From: Novosphingobium sp. 9
Lineage (GTDB): Bacteria > Pseudomonadota > Alphaproteobacteria > Sphingomonadales > Sphingomonadaceae
Reading direction: 5' to 3'
DNA length: 64,000 bases
Assembly (NCBI RefSeq): GCF_025340265.1
Contig: NZ_CP022707.1
Span: 434,001-498,000 of the forward strand
In this document: positions 55,606 through 64,000 of the stretch, one piece after another
How the letters are laid out: every line of letters starts with the position of its first letter
Position numbering within the stretch: the first letter of the stretch is position 1
The notes under the pieces: generated by a model
The model's input: the letters and a program-made list of their open reading frames with translations, nothing else
The model's database searches: none
Told to the model about the DNA's origin: nothing
Position numbers and translations under genes: made by a program

Positions 55606-55888
55606 TCCTCCGGTGATTGTAAATACCGGGGGGCAAGCCCATCGATGCACTTCCATCGGGGCGAGGAAAATCCTGAGTTCTGGCACACCATCTTCGCCAA
55701 GCTGGCGCAGGGGTGTAGCCCTCGGATTTCGAGCTTGTAGCAAATTGTCACGCAATCCACGCGTTTCGTCACACATGCGGCGCCCGTTTGTCCATTCGCC
55801 CGCGGCACCGGGAACGGCAGAGCATTTCGCGCATTCCGGCGACATCGGGATTCGATGATCCGCACCGAATTCAAGCGAGGCCGCCATC

Positions 55889-57708
55889 ATGACCGTCTCC
55901 ATTGCCCCTGCCGATTTTACGATTGCTGCGGTTGGCGCCCGGTGGGGTGCTCATCCCGTCGACGCTCTCGCTACTACCGAGAGCCGCTGGCGCTTTGGCC
56001 TGTGGGCACCGGATATCGCCGAAGCGGCGCTTCTCCTCGGAGGCGCGACCATCCCGGCGGAACCGGCAGGCGACGGGTGGTGGCAGGTGGAAACCCAAGC
56101 CGATCCCGGCATGTCCTATCTCTGGCGCCTCGATGGACGTGATCGGCCCGATCCCGCCGCGCGCGTACAGGCAGGCGACGTTCACGGCCCAAGTCTTCTG
56201 ACAGACTTTCGCGCCTTGTCAGCCGCGTCAGCCGCGTCAGCCGCCGATCGCGACTGGCAGGGCATCGCCTGGGGCAATGCCGTAATCTACGAGCTTCATC
56301 TCGGCACGTTCACCCCCACTGGTACGCTGGCTGCTGCGATCCGTGAGCTTCCGCGCCTGAAATCGCTGGGGTGACGCTGATAGAACTCATGCCGCTGGCC
56401 CAGTTCGACGGAACGCGAGGCTGGGGCTACGACGGGGTGCTGCCCTGGTGCCTGCACAATGTCTATGGTACGCCGCAGGACTTGCGCGATTTTGTCGCCA
56501 CCGCCCATGCGCTGGGCATCGGCGTGCTGCTCGACGTGGTACACAACCACCTTGGTCCGTCCGGCAATTACCTCGCCGAATGGTGCCCCTCGTTCTTCCA
56601 CACCGGACGCCGATCGGCTTGGGGCGAAGGGATCGCCTGGGAAGTGCCCGCCGTGCGCGAATACTTCCTTGGCAGTGCGCTGGCCTGGCTGGAAGACTAC
56701 CTGCTCGACGGCCTGCGGCTCGATGCCGTCCACGCCATCGACGATCGCAGCGAGGTGCATTTCCTCGATGAACTGGGCACCCGCATCAAGGCACGCGACT
56801 GGGGCCGCCCCATCCACCTCGTCACCGAAGACGAGCGCAACAAGGCACGCTATTTCACGCCCGAGGCGCCGTTCGACGGCACCTGGAACGATGACTGGCA
56901 TCACGCCGTCCATTGCCTGCTGACGGGCGAGGCCGAAAGCTACTACGCCCCCTTCGCCGTCGATCCGCTCGCCGATATCGAGACGGCCCTACGCGACGGC
57001 TATGTCGAGCAGGGCCAGCCCCGCACCGCCTCGCCTGCCTCCCATGCTCGCGGCGAGCCGAGCGCGCATCTGCCACGCACCGCCTTCGTCAATTTCCTCG
57101 GCAATCACGATCAGGTCGGCAACCGCGCGAAAGGCGAACGCCTGCACCATCTGGTAACGGACCGACATGCCCTGCGCGTGATGACCGCGCTGACACTGCT
57201 CGCCCCCTTCACGCCGATGCTGTTCATGGGCGACGAGTTTCTCACCGATGCGCCTTTCCAGTTCTTCTGCGATTTCTCCGGCGACCTGGCCGAAGCGGTG
57301 CGCAAGGGCCGCGCGGAAGAGTTCGCGCTGTTCGCCTCGTTCGGCGGCGACGTGCCGGACCCGCTCGATCCGGCGACGTTCGCCGCATCGCGCATCGGCT
57401 TTCCGCGCAGCGACGCCCAGCACGCGCACGAAGCGTTCGTAACGCGCCTGCTCGCCTTGCGTGCCGCGCACGTGGCGCCGTTGCTCCATGCAAATCCTAT
57501 GCCCGCCTGCGATGTCGACCGGGAAGGCACGGTAATCGATGCCTTGTGGGATTTTGTCCCCGGTCGCCTCGCACTGCGCGCCCGACTGGGCGAAGCCAGC
57601 GCGAACGATGCCTTCGCACCACACGACCATGCCCTGCTCGTTCTCGAAAGCGCCGACAGTCCCTTCGCGCTCTCCTTCACCGCGATCTCGCGCCCGTTAG
57701 CGGAGTGA
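55889..57708 (+). CDS. treZ: Malto-oligosyltrehalose trehalohydrolase (frameshifted as read)
   Basis: Repaired length is 606 residues, normal for TreZ. It cleaves trehalose from the end of maltooligosyl-trehalose. An N-terminal beta-sandwich (WRFGLWAPDIAEAALLL) leads to a GH13 barrel with YELHLGTFTPTGTL, WGYDGVLPW, DVVHNHLGPSGNY, GLRLDAVHAI (nucleophile Asp), VTEDERN (acid Glu) and FLGNHDQVGNRAKGERL, the last being specific to TreZ. One G is missing from the run at 56368-56371, splitting the gene after PRLKSLG; adding it restores GVTLIELMPLAQF. treY follows five bases later. Confidence 0.93.
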
Positions 57709-57713
57709 TACCG

Positions 57714-60070
57714 ATGCCCGACAGTTCATCGCCCGAGGTCCCACCAATTCCCACGCCTGTTGCCACCTATCGCCTGCAATTGCGCAATGGCGTGGATCTT
57801 TCCGCCGCGCGCGATCTTCTGCCCTGGCTGAAGACGCTGCGGATCAGCCACCTCTACCTCTCCCCACTGCTCACCGCCGCGCGAGGATCGACCCATGGCT
57901 ACGATGTGGCGAACCCTGCCGAAGTAGATCGGGCACTGGGGGGGCAAGCCGCTTTCGAGGCTCTGGCAGATACGGCCCGCAACGCCGGGATCGGCCTGGT
58001 TCTCGACATCGTGCCCAACCACATGGCCTTCACCCCGCAGAACCCGCTGCTTGCCGACGTACTGCGCCACGGAGAGGAAAGCGAACACGCCGCGATATTC
58101 GATATCGACTGGTCTCGCGGTCGCCTGCACGCCCCGGTGCTGGATCGCCCGGCCACCGACCTGCTCGATGCTCGAGCGATCGCCATGGCCGGGACCGCCG
58201 AGGACCCGCGCCTCAGAATCTACGACGAAGACTGGCCACTCAATCCCACCCCGCTCGCCATCGCGCTGGTGTCAGGCGAGCGCCCTCTCGATGGCCCCGC
58301 GCTCGACGATCTGCTGGCCCAACAGCACTGGAGCCTCGGTCACTGGCGCGACACGGCAGATCGGATCATCCACCGCCGCTTCTTCAACGTGACGGGGCTG
58401 ATCGGAGTCCGGCAGGAAGACCCTGCCGTGTTCGAGGCCACGCATCGCTGGCTACTCAATCAGGTTGCCGCGGGCCGCATACAGGGCATTCGGGTCGATC
58501 ATGTCGATGGCCTTGCGCGGCCCGGCGGCTATCTCCACCGCCTGCGCACGGCACTGGACGCCGTATCGTCCGAACCGATCCCGATCTGGATCGAGAAGAT
58601 CGTCAAGGCGGACGAAACGCTGCCGCCCTGGCCGGTCGCGGGAATGAGCGGGTACGAATTCATTGCCCCGCTCACCCGCCTGCTGCTTCCCGAAGCAGGC
58701 CTTGCCGCTCTGCGCGAAGCCGCCGAGGGTGCGATCCCCGAACGCTATGCCGAGGCCATGCAGACGGTGCGCCGCGAACTGCTGGCGGATATGTTCGCAC
58801 CGGAACGCGCCCGCGTGCTCGCAGCAGCCCGCGAAGCGCTTGCGGCGGACGGCGACGATGGCGCAGGTCTCGCTGCCCGTCACGACGATGCACTGCTGGC
58901 CGATGCGCTCGATGCACTGGCCTGCGACTGGCCGGTCTATCGCTCCTATACAGCCGACGGTTGCCCACCGGCTGCACAGGCGCAGGCAGCGCTGGCACGT
59001 CATGCCGATCATGGCGCGATGCTGCTCGCCGATCTGCTCCACGCGCCCGACGATCCTCCGGCCCGTGCCTTCGCGGCCCGCTTCGAACAACTGACCGGCG
59101 CGCTTACCGCCAAGTCCGAAGAAGACACGCTGTTCTATCGCGATGTCGCCTGTCTGGCGCTATGCGAAGTGGGGCCGAGCCCGATCTCGGCACGCTGGAT
59201 ACAGAGGCGTTCGCCGCGCTGATGCAAGCCCGTGCGACACGAACCCCGCTGGCCCTCTCCACCCTTTCCACCCACGATACCAAGCGCAGCGTCGATGCCC
59301 GTGCTGCGCTGATCGCGCTGGCCTGGCGACCGGTACTGGCCACGCGGCTCTATGCCGAGGCCCGCAAACGCGCCGCCATGGCCCGGCTGCCCGAAGCGCT
59401 GGGGCTCTATGCCTTGCAGACCGCGCTCGTGATGCGCGGCGCCGCAGAAGCGCAAGCGCGTATTACCGCGCATCTCGCCAAGGCCCTGCGCGAAGGCAAG
59501 GCGCTGTCCTCGCACGAAGCCCCGGACGAAGCCGTGGAAGCACAAACGGCCAAGCTCTGTCTCGGGATGCTCTCTGACCTTGAGCGGCACCGCCTGTGGT
59601 CGGCAGCGGAGGCGGCGGATTTCGATACGGTACGCGAAGCGCTGGTGCTGGCGCAGGTTGCCTTCCAGCTGACCGCCCCCGGTATTCCCGACATCTATCG
59701 CGGCAGCGAGATCGAGCATGTTGCCCTGACCGATCCCGACAACCGCCGCCCCGTCGATCACGCTGCCATTGCCGCACTGACGGGAGACGAGGCCTCGCTT
59801 TCGGGGCGCAAGCTGGCGCTCACCCGGCACCTGTTCGCCCGCCGCGCCCACGATCCCGATCTCTACGCCCGCGGCGATTACGTGCTGGAGGAGAACGCAC
59901 GCCGCTGGATCGTGACACGCCGATACGATGGCCGCGAGGAAACGCTGCGGATTCCCAAACCCGGCAGCGAGCGCCTCGAACATGCGGACATCGACGACGG
60001 CTGGCTCGCAATCGATGCCGGAGACGTGATCAGCGGCGCGGCCGGGCCAGCAACAGTTCCAGGTCCTTGA
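57714..60070 (+). CDS. treY: Malto-oligosyltrehalose synthase (frameshifted as read)
   Basis: Repaired length is 785 residues. It isomerises the reducing-end maltose of glucan to a trehalose unit, supplying TreZ. N-terminal TYRLQLRNGVDL and ISHLYLSPLLTAARGSTHGYDV, LVLDIVPNHMAF, GIRVDHVDGLARP (nucleophile) and IWIEKIVKADETLP (acid) are all TreY blocks. One G is missing at 59171-59174 (CEVGAEPDLGTLD restored), after which ALSTLSTHDTKRSVDARA and PGIPDIYRGSE follow in the other frame. The 3' end overlaps the convergent hom gene by 41 bases. With treZ it forms the glycogen-to-trehalose route; glycogen genes are not in the window. Confidence 0.93.
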
Positions 60071-61027
60071 GCGCGGCACTGGCGGTCGCCATCGGTTCGG
60101 CCCCGCCTCCCATGGTGACGATCTCGCCCATCGCATCGGTGGTGACGCGCAGCGCCTTGGTTTTTCCGGCGATATGCGCGAACGGATCGTCATTGGCGTA
60201 GGTTCTGACGCCTACAGTCGCCTTGTACCCCGTCTCTGTCGTCTTCAACATGCCCACAAGACGCGGAACGAGTCCGGACTCGCGCCACTCTCGTACCTGC
60301 GCCGCCGTCACGTGCTGGATACCGGAAACGTCGATATCGCGCATCGCAAGCTCTGCCCCGAGGCCGAAGTTGGCCAGAATCAGCAGCTTGCAGGCCGTAT
60401 CCCACCCCTCGACATCGCGGGCGGGATCGGCCTCGGCAAAGCCCCCGCCTGTGCCTCCGCCAGAGCCTCGGCATACTCGATTCCCCGCGAAATCATGGCG
60501 TTGAGCAGATAGTTCGTGGTCGCGTTCAGCACCCCCTCCAGTGCCAGAACCCGGCAGCCGAGCAGCCCGGTCTCGATCAGATCGATCGTCGGCAAGGCCG
60601 CCGCCGTCGCCCCGCTGATCTTCAGGCGTGCCCCGGAACCTTCTGAAATCGCCCGTAATTGCACACCGGAATGAACCAGTGCGCCTTTCGAGACGACCAC
60701 CGCATCGATCCCCGCCGTCAGTGCCGCCGTAAGGTATTCCAGCGCCGGACCGCCCATCACGAAATCGCTCGGCCCAGCCTCGATCAGCACATCGGGACCT
60801 GCGGACAGGAGGAAATCGGATCCGTGCCGCCCAGCCTCGAAACGTCCGAAATCTGCCACTTCCAACCCCTCTGAAGAGGCCAGACCCGCTCTCGATCCGC
60901 AGGCTGCGACCAGCCGGACATCCGTGCCATACACCGCCCGATAGCGTTCGCGACGGGCCAGCAGCAGTTCGCCGATCTGCCGTCCGACCCGCCCGAAACC
61001 GGCAATGGCCACTGAAATCTCGCGCAT
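60030..61027 (-). CDS. Homoserine dehydrogenase-like protein without ACT domain (frameshifted as read)
   Basis: Repaired length is 332 residues, about 100 shorter than usual monofunctional Hom because the C-terminal ACT regulatory domain is missing. The NAD(P) fold starts ISVAIAGFGRVGRQIGELLL. VVVSKGALVHS holds the lysine of the active site, and LEGVLNATTNYLLNAMISRG matches the 'G-x-x-N-G/A-T-T-N' block of homoserine dehydrogenases. One G is missing at 60442-60446 (EAQAGGFAEADPARDVEG restored). Without ACT, feedback by threonine is not expected. It may act on a related 4-semialdehyde instead of aspartate semialdehyde. Convergent with treY. Confidence 0.85.
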
Positions 61028-61131
61028 GTCTAACCCACCTCTAACTGCTGGATAGAGGCCCCTAACCCACCCCTGCCAGACTGGGCAAACCGGCCGATTG
61101 GCGCATGCCTCACGAAGTGCTAGCCGGAACC

Positions 61132-62077
61132 ATGCTGACGATCCGACAGATCGAAATCTTCCGCGCGGTGATGATCGCCAAGACCATCAGCGGCGCCGCC
61201 AAGATGCTGGGCACCTCGCAGCCCGGCCTCAGCCGCATGCTCGCGCATATGGAAGACCGCCTCCAGTTCCGCCTGTTCGACCGCACCCGTGGCCGCATCG
61301 TCCCGACCCGCGAGGCGAGCGTACTGTTCGAGGAAATCGAGCATGTCTACAAGGGCATAAGCGATCTCGACCATGTGATTTCTCGGCTGGGCAAAGGCGC
61401 GGACCGCACGTTCCGGGTGGGCGCCTCGCCCTCGCTGGGGCACTCGGTGCTCCCACGCATGCTGGCGCGCCTGACCGCGAACTACCCCGCGCTGCAGATC
61501 CAGTTCGACATCCTCTCGGTAGAGCAGGCGCACGACTGGCTGGTGCTCCAGCGCGGCGACTATGCGCTGACGGTGTTTCCCATCGATCACCCCAGCATCC
61601 TGTCGAGCCGGATCGGCCATGGCCGCATGGTCTGCACCGTGCCTGCCGATCACCGGCTGGCGGATCGACAGTTCGTCGAACTCGCAGACTTGCGTGGTGA
61701 GCGTATCCAGTCATTCCGGCAGGACACCCCACGGCCAGATCATCGCCGCGATGTACGAGGCGGCAGGCGAGACTCTCGATGTGGCGACATATGTGCGCTT
61801 TGCCGAAACGGCGGTCGCCTTCGTCGCCAATGGCATGGGCATCGCGCTGGTGGACAGTTTCACCGCAATGCAGGGCCATGCCGCCGATGTGCGCTTCCTC
61901 GAAATCGCCCAGCCGCACCAGCAGGCACAAGCCCGGTCCCTGCCCGTCTACATCTCGCGCAATCTCGACGCCGCACGCCCGATGATCGGCGAGACCTTCG
62001 AGGAAATTGCGCGTACAATCTTGCTCAACGTGCCACGTCCACGCACCGAAATGCGGTCCGGAACAGGGTTGCCATAA
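61132..62077 (+). CDS. LysR-family transcriptional regulator (frameshifted as read)
   Basis: Repaired length is 315 residues. The N-terminal helix-turn-helix is TIRQIEIFRAVMIAKTISGAAKMLGTSQPGLSRMLAHME; its recognition part is SQPGLSRML. The effector domain has two alpha/beta lobes (FRVGASPSLGHSVLPRML; VAFVANGMGIALVDSF). Two C are missing from the run at 61727-61730, where SFRQDTPHGQIIAAMYEAAG is expected. The regulator lies 126 bases upstream of an aromatic-acid type MFS gene on the same strand. ATG at 61132 is the family start; 61105 is possible. The likely effector is an aromatic or hydroaromatic acid, inferred from its neighbours. Confidence 0.88.
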
Positions 62078-62202
62078 CTTAACGGTATGCATAAGCGTGC
62101 CGGGAGGGCTGGAAATGAACCATCCGGTACGGAACCTTACAGCATTCCCGGAGGGTCCCGGGCGGACGGACGCGAACACGCGCGATACTGGAGAGGCGTG
62201 AC

Positions 62203-63552
62203 ATGGCCACTTATTCCCCAGCCGGCACCGTATCGGTGCGGCCTTATGTGACGGTCGACGAGGCCGCGCAGCAACGCACCGACGGCTGGTCGCGCCTCCA
62301 GATCCTGGTCGTGGCGATCTGCTTCATTCTCAACATGCTGGACGGCATGGACGTGCTGATCCTGTCCTATATCGCGCCCGCGCTGTCCAAGGACTGGCAG
62401 GTCACGCCCGATCGACTCGGCGTGGTGTTCAGCGCCAGCCTCGCCGGGATGGCCGCAGGCGGGTTGCTGATCGCACCGCTGGCCGACAAGTTCGGCCGCC
62501 GCCGCCTGATCCTTGCCGCAATGCTGACGATGACCGTCGCGATGTTCGGCTCCGCAATCGCCGGATCGATCACCGAACTGATCGTCTCGCGCTTCGTGGT
62601 GGGCGTCGGCATCGGCACGGTTCTGGCGAGCATGGCTGCGCTGACGGCCGAATATGCGCCTGCCAAGCACCGCACGTTTGCGGTCGGCTTCCTGCAGGCG
62701 GGCTATCCCATCGGCGCGACGCTCACCGGGTTCATCGTTGCCGGACAACTGGCCACGCACGGCTGGCAGGCGATGCTGCTGGGCGCCGCTGCCCTATGCC
62801 TGTGCTCGCTGCCGCTGGTGATCTTCTTCCTGCCCGAATCGCTCGACTTCCTGCTCGCTCGCCAGCCCAAGGGCGCGCTGGAGCAGGCCAACGCGATCCT
62901 GGCCCGCATCGGCGGCGCGCCGCTGGACGCCCTGCCCGAGCGCAAGACTGCCGCCAAGGGCAGCGCGGGCCTGCGCGGCGTTGTGGGTGAAGGCCGCATG
63001 CTCGGTACCTCGCTGCTGTGGGCGGCAACGATCTTCGGCTTCATGACGCTCTATTTCGTCATCAGCTGGATTCCCAAGCTGGCGATCGAGGCGGGCCTGC
63101 CCGAAACGCAGGCGATCTATGCCGGTGCGATCTACAACGTCGGCGCGTTCCTGGGCATCACCTCGATCGGCCTCGTCGGCTCGAAGCTGGACCTTGGCCG
63201 CTCGATCTTCGGCTATCTGCTGTGCTCCGCAGGCGCGCTGGTGGTGTTCGGCGCCTATTCGATGCCGCTGGCCGAGACGCTCCTCGTCGCCTTCCTGATC
63301 GGCGTGTTCGTGCAGGGCGGCTTCAACGGCGTCTACCCGCTCGCTGCCCAGTTCTACCCCGCACAGGTCCGCAGCACCGGTCTTGGCTGGGCGATGGGCA
63401 TCGGTCGCATCGGCGCCGTAATCGGCCCGATGCTGGGCGGCTACATGCTGGCCGAGAAAGTGCCTCTCGCGACGATCTTCGCGGTCTTTGCCGTCCCTGC
63501 GATAGCGTCCGGCATCTGCTGCGCGCTGGTGACAGCAACCAAGCGCGACTGA
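62203..63552 (+). CDS. AAHS-family MFS transporter (aromatic/hydroaromatic acid:H+ symporter)
   Basis: Encodes 449 residues with 12 helices. The first helix LNMLDGMDVLILSYIAPAL is the D-G-x-D signature of the aromatic acid:proton symporter family (PcaK, BenK, MhpT). The loop after helix 2 is PLADKFGRRRLIL, and FLPESLDFLLARQP ends the first half. It should import an aromatic or hydroaromatic acid such as protocatechuate, 4-hydroxybenzoate, quinate or shikimate. The convergent gene downstream looks like a dehydroshikimate dehydratase, so quinate/shikimate is the best guess. A strong terminator follows. Confidence 0.9.
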   Translation: MATYSPAGTVSVRPYVTVDEAAQQRTDGWSRLQILVVAICFILNMLDGMDVLILSYIAPALSKDWQVTPDRLGVVFSASLAGMAAGGLLIAPLADKFGRRRLILAAMLTMTVAMFGSAIAGSITELIVSRFVVGVGIGTVLASMAALTAEYAPAKHRTFAVGFLQAGYPIGATLTGFIVAGQLATHGWQAMLLGAAALCLCSLPLVIFFLPESLDFLLARQPKGALEQANAILARIGGAPLDALPERKTAAKGSAGLRGVVGEGRMLGTSLLWAATIFGFMTLYFVISWIPKLAIEAGLPETQAIYAGAIYNVGAFLGITSIGLVGSKLDLGRSIFGYLLCSAGALVVFGAYSMPLAETLLVAFLIGVFVQGGFNGVYPLAAQFYPAQVRSTGLGWAMGIGRIGAVIGPMLGGYMLAEKVPLATIFAVFAVPAIASGICCALVTATKRD

Positions 63553-63575
63553 CACGCGAGCCATCTTTCCAGCCC

Positions 63576-63619
63576 AACGAAAAAGGGCCCGACGCGGTGG
63601 CGTCGGGCCCTTTTTCGTT
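63576..63619. terminator. Strong bidirectional intrinsic terminator
   Basis: A perfect 20-bp stem (63576-63595 with 63600-63619) around loop GGTG; each arm has GGGCCC next to a run of five A or T. It lies between the MFS stop and the convergent gene at the right edge and can serve both. Confidence 0.95.
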
Positions 63620-63637
63620 GCTCGGCGGAGACGCCGC

Positions 63638-64000
63638 TCAGTCCTTTATCAACTCCGGGTCGCGATGCCGGGTCTGCGCCGCCAGACGAATCCCCGCATT
63701 GGGTGCGCCATAGCCGCCATAGCCGTTCTCGCGCTCAACGAACTCGAAGAAGAACAGCTTGTCGAAGGCACGGCTGTAGAACTGGCGATAGGGCGCTCCC
63801 GCTGCATCCTCGTCATAGAGGAGATTGCCCTCGGCCATGGCCGCGATCTTCGCCTCATCGAAGCCGAAGCGCGCCACCAGATCGTCATAGTAGTTCGCCG
63901 GAATTTCCAGCAGCGACGCCGCCTTGTCCCGCATCGCCGTCGATGCCGCCGCAATGTCTTCGCACGCGAAGGCGACGTGCTGGAAGCCGCCGCCCATGCC
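63638..64000 (-). CDS. C-terminal part of an HPPD-like dioxygenase-fold protein, probable 3-dehydroshikimate dehydratase (5' end beyond window)
   Basis: The last ~120 residues are visible. GGGFQHVAFACEDIAAA is the second vicinal-oxygen-chelate module of the 4-hydroxyphenylpyruvate dioxygenase family, with a metal histidine, and KLFFFEFVERENGYGGYGAPNAG carries the metal glutamate. The form 'FEFVER..GY.GYGA.N...RLAAQ.R' is that of two-domain 3-dehydroshikimate dehydratases (QuiC type: isomerase-like domain plus HPPD-like domain), rather than of HPPD itself. The N-terminal half would settle this, and it lies outside the window. With the LysR and AAHS transporter genes it suggests quinate/shikimate breakdown through protocatechuate. 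Confidence 0.72.
   Translation of the reverse strand, partial: GMGGGFQHVAFACEDIAAASTAMRDKAASLLEIPANYYDDLVARFGFDEAKIAAMAEGNLLYDEDAAGAPYRQFYSRAFDKLFFFEFVERENGYGGYGAPNAGIRLAAQTRHRDPELIKD

Noticed and set aside
30420-62077. Calling the frameshifted genes pseudogenes
   Set aside because: All reading frames on both sides of each break keep conserved motifs and have no stop substitutions; missing G/C run bases explain the data better.

Overview
The window is GC-rich chromosomal DNA from an aerobic alphaproteobacterium. A member of the Sphingomonadaceae close to Novosphingobium is the best guess. The signs are a cyo quinol oxidase operon followed by SURF1, an rpe / heparinase-like / purH neighbourhood, a large TonB receptor inside a plant-polysaccharide locus, and a lipid-headgroup gene set that fits a sphingolipid-making cell. 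I see no tRNA, rRNA, CRISPR array, prophage or insertion sequence.

Layout. 0-6.3 kb: the cyoABCD-SURF1 operon (minus strand) with a divergent MFS gene. 6.4-17.9 kb: OmpW, HemN, an M23 peptidase, a ferritin-like protein, a Bcp peroxiredoxin, GlnE, a secreted unknown, an M28 peptidase and an agmatine deiminase. 18.1-22.9 kb: a HIT protein, a CDP-alcohol phosphatidyltransferase, a DAGK-type lipid kinase, a Tam41-like protein and a sugar-type nucleotidyltransferase, which look like a phospho-headgroup module for ceramide or glycerolipid. 23-30.3 kb: housekeeping genes (rpe, heparinase-like, purH) and two regulators (Fur/Zur family and an FnrL-type Crp/Fnr protein). 30.4-51.6 kb: a contiguous arabinan / L-arabinose / D-galactose locus. 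It holds a secreted GH51, two GH43 enzymes, an MGH1-like hydrolase, a TonB receptor, an aldose epimerase, a sugar permease, the complete non-phosphorylating route from L-arabinose to 2-oxoglutarate, and 2-keto-3-deoxygalactonate kinase and aldolase for galactose. A FadR-type GntR regulator sits in the middle. 51.6-55.5 kb: an EamA exporter and a sulfotransferase / arylsulfotransferase group. 55.9-60 kb: treZ-treY. 60-64 kb: homoserine dehydrogenase, a LysR regulator, an aromatic-acid type MFS transporter, and the end of a probable 3-dehydroshikimate dehydratase.

How the genes fit together. Polymer is cut outside the cell, imported by the TonB receptor, trimmed to arabinose (or galactose), moved in by the permease, and oxidised by dehydrogenase, lactonase and dehydratase. 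Pentose carbon then leaves as 2-oxoglutarate, and hexose carbon as pyruvate and glyceraldehyde-3-phosphate. An AT-flanked motif around TTTGTCGGAGT recurs upstream of five transcription units in this locus and is the likely operator of the local GntR protein. FNR-type palindromes lie at cyoA and hemN, and an fnrL gene is in the same window.

Caution on sequence quality. Eleven genes (cyoC, glnE, purH, the lactonase, the IlvD-type dehydratase, galM, a sulfotransferase, treZ, treY, hom and a LysR gene) are broken by loss of 1-2 bases, almost always inside a run of G or C. I count about 22 lost bases, half of them between 30.4 and 34.4 kb. This looks like uncorrected homopolymer error rather than gene decay, so these are annotated as full-length coding regions with the break positions given.
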